This document shows, piece after piece, positions 22,937-23,818 of a stretch of 23,818 nucleotides of DNA. Origin of the DNA: JAZKIX01 sp040384645 (GTDB lineage: Bacteria; Pseudomonadota; Gammaproteobacteria; Burkholderiales; Burkholderiaceae_D); contig JAZKIX010000052.1 of the NCBI GenBank assembly GCA_040384645.1, forward strand, positions 1 to 23,818, given 5' to 3'. A model generated the notes under the pieces. It was not told where the DNA came from. It did not search any database and saw nothing but the letters and a program-made list of their open reading frames with translations. The translations under genes were made by a program, and so were the position numbers. The first letter of the stretch is position 1; each line of letters starts with the position of its first letter.

Positions 22937-23818
22937 AAAGTTTTTTGTCTTCAATTGCGGTCAAAAAATCCTGTTGGGTTGTGAATATTTCAATGTGGGA
23001 AGCAAGAGTAAGATAAAACGCAAATACGTTTAACATAAATTTTTTAATTTTTTCTATTTCTGTATTTGACTGCCCATGGTGTAAATAATTTGATCTAATT
23101 CCGTAAATATCTTTAAAATTCAATATAATTTCCTTTCGCCTTTCGAGAGTGTCTGCACTGAATATTGCGATTCGTTCAGCAAGATTTTGTTGAATAAATT
23201 CATTTTTATCTTTTAGTAGAATACTTTCTAGTGACGATAGTATATAAACAATTTTTTCAACAGGATTGGATGTAAATGCTGATTTAGAATAAAGCATCAT
23301 AGAATTCAGGACGGCTAATTGAAAAGAATTTGCATTTTTATTAGTTTGAATTGATGAAATTTTTCCAAGCAAATGTTTTTGCATATTTTCGATTTCCATC
23401 TTGTTCAATCGCCATGGACCTAAAGGACCTTGATAAAGATATCTATTGCTAAAGAAAATATCTTCACCGTTTTCAAATATTGCAGCGGCACTTGGTATCA
23501 ATTCTGCGCCCTTAATTTTTGAGGTACATTTGTTAACGGGTGAGAATGAACCAATAGAGTAAATCCCCAAAATTGATGTGGCAATTTCAGCTTCTTCTAT
23601 TCCTCGCTGAAATACACGTTCTGATTCTGCCTCCAAACTAATTACTGCCGCAGCATAGCCTTGAAACTTCTCATGAATTTTATTGAGAAAATTTAAGGCG
23701 TGCTCTTGATTTTCGTTGTTCACCATGAAATATTTATTTTTCCATGAATCAATCATTGCTGCGGATATTGGACGTATTTCAGTATGTCCGATCGAAAAGG
23801 GTAGCTCGACTTCAAGAT
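22929..23818 (-). CDS. HEPN (Apea-like) domain protein, 5' end beyond window
   Basis: The frame is open from the right edge to a TAG at 22929-22931. The first in-window ATG (23754-23756) gives 275 residues, but the frame continues upstream through codons such as LPFSIGHTEIRPISAA, so the gene probably starts outside the window. The C-terminal part (about 160-265 from that ATG) resembles Apea-like HEPN domains: PVEKIVYILSSLESILLKD, QQNLAERIA, RRKEIILNFKDIYGIRSNYLHHG. Arg221 and His226 form the R-x4-H motif typical of HEPN ribonucleases. The N-terminal part is unassigned. It is strikingly AT-rich compared with hipA, suggesting horizontal transfer. An antiphage or abortive-infection role is plausible by family but not shown. 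Confidence 0.82.
   Translation of the reverse strand, partial: LEVELPFSIGHTEIRPISAAMIDSWKNKYFMVNNENQEHALNFLNKIHEKFQGYAAAVISLEAESERVFQRGIEEAEIATSILGIYSIGSFSPVNKCTSKIKGAELIPSAAAIFENGEDIFFSNRYLYQGPLGPWRLNKMEIENMQKHLLGKISSIQTNKNANSFQLAVLNSMMLYSKSAFTSNPVEKIVYILSSLESILLKDKNEFIQQNLAERIAIFSADTLERRKEIILNFKDIYGIRSNYLHHGQSNTEIEKIKKFMLNVFAFYLTLASHIEIFTTQQDFLTAIEDKKLSN

Noticed and set aside
1..23818. CRISPR arrays, insertion sequences, prophage genes
   Set aside because: No regularly spaced direct repeats, transposase motifs or phage structural genes were found; the four 85-bp elements are far apart and intergenic.

Overview
The window is bacterial and most likely betaproteobacterial, Oxalobacteraceae-like (Undibacterium or Herminiimonas type). 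This rests on gene content and style: class I fumarase next to murI, a Crp/Fnr regulator of the type common in that family, CHASE3 and NarL-type signalling proteins, PurU, YaeQ, DUF4124 and RmuC. It is an inference, not a database match. Ten Ns at 10943-10952 show that this is a draft scaffold.

Layout. 1-1629: end of a class I fumarase gene, murI and tRNA-His with its own promoter. 1718-3041: an unrecognised protein convergent with an exported group I truncated hemoglobin. 3042-3651: no protein gene, but a compact minus-strand small RNA gene with promoter, anti-Shine-Dalgarno loop and terminator. 3652-10526: signalling block with a large sensor GGDEF-EAL protein, a Crp/Fnr regulator, a CHASE3 histidine kinase, a receiver-only response regulator and a NarL-type response regulator. 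10994-12445: purU and yaeQ. 12602-19643: DUF4124 protein, GH13 glucanohydrolase, a YbbP-like FtsX permease, a cytosolic group II truncated hemoglobin and RmuC. 19820-21040: acyltransferase-3 membrane protein. 21194-22936: complete hipBA toxin-antitoxin operon. 22929-23818: AT-rich HEPN-domain gene running off the right edge.

Two patterns stand out beyond the gene list. (1) A family of ~85-bp intergenic repeats occurs four times (2491, 12468, 14785, 19652). All copies lie in the same orientation, each just after the stop codon of a plus-strand gene, with imperfect terminal inverted repeats and a central CCG-n2-CGG core. (2) The small RNA at 3167-3230 carries CUCCU and CUCCUCCU motifs complementary to ribosome-binding sites.

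How the genes may work together: the 3652-10526 block looks like a sensory and c-di-GMP regulatory neighbourhood. The two truncated hemoglobins, one exported and one cytosolic, could handle O2 or NO in different compartments. The right end (hipBA plus HEPN) looks like the start of an acquired stress-response or defence region. The rest is ordinary chromosomal housekeeping.
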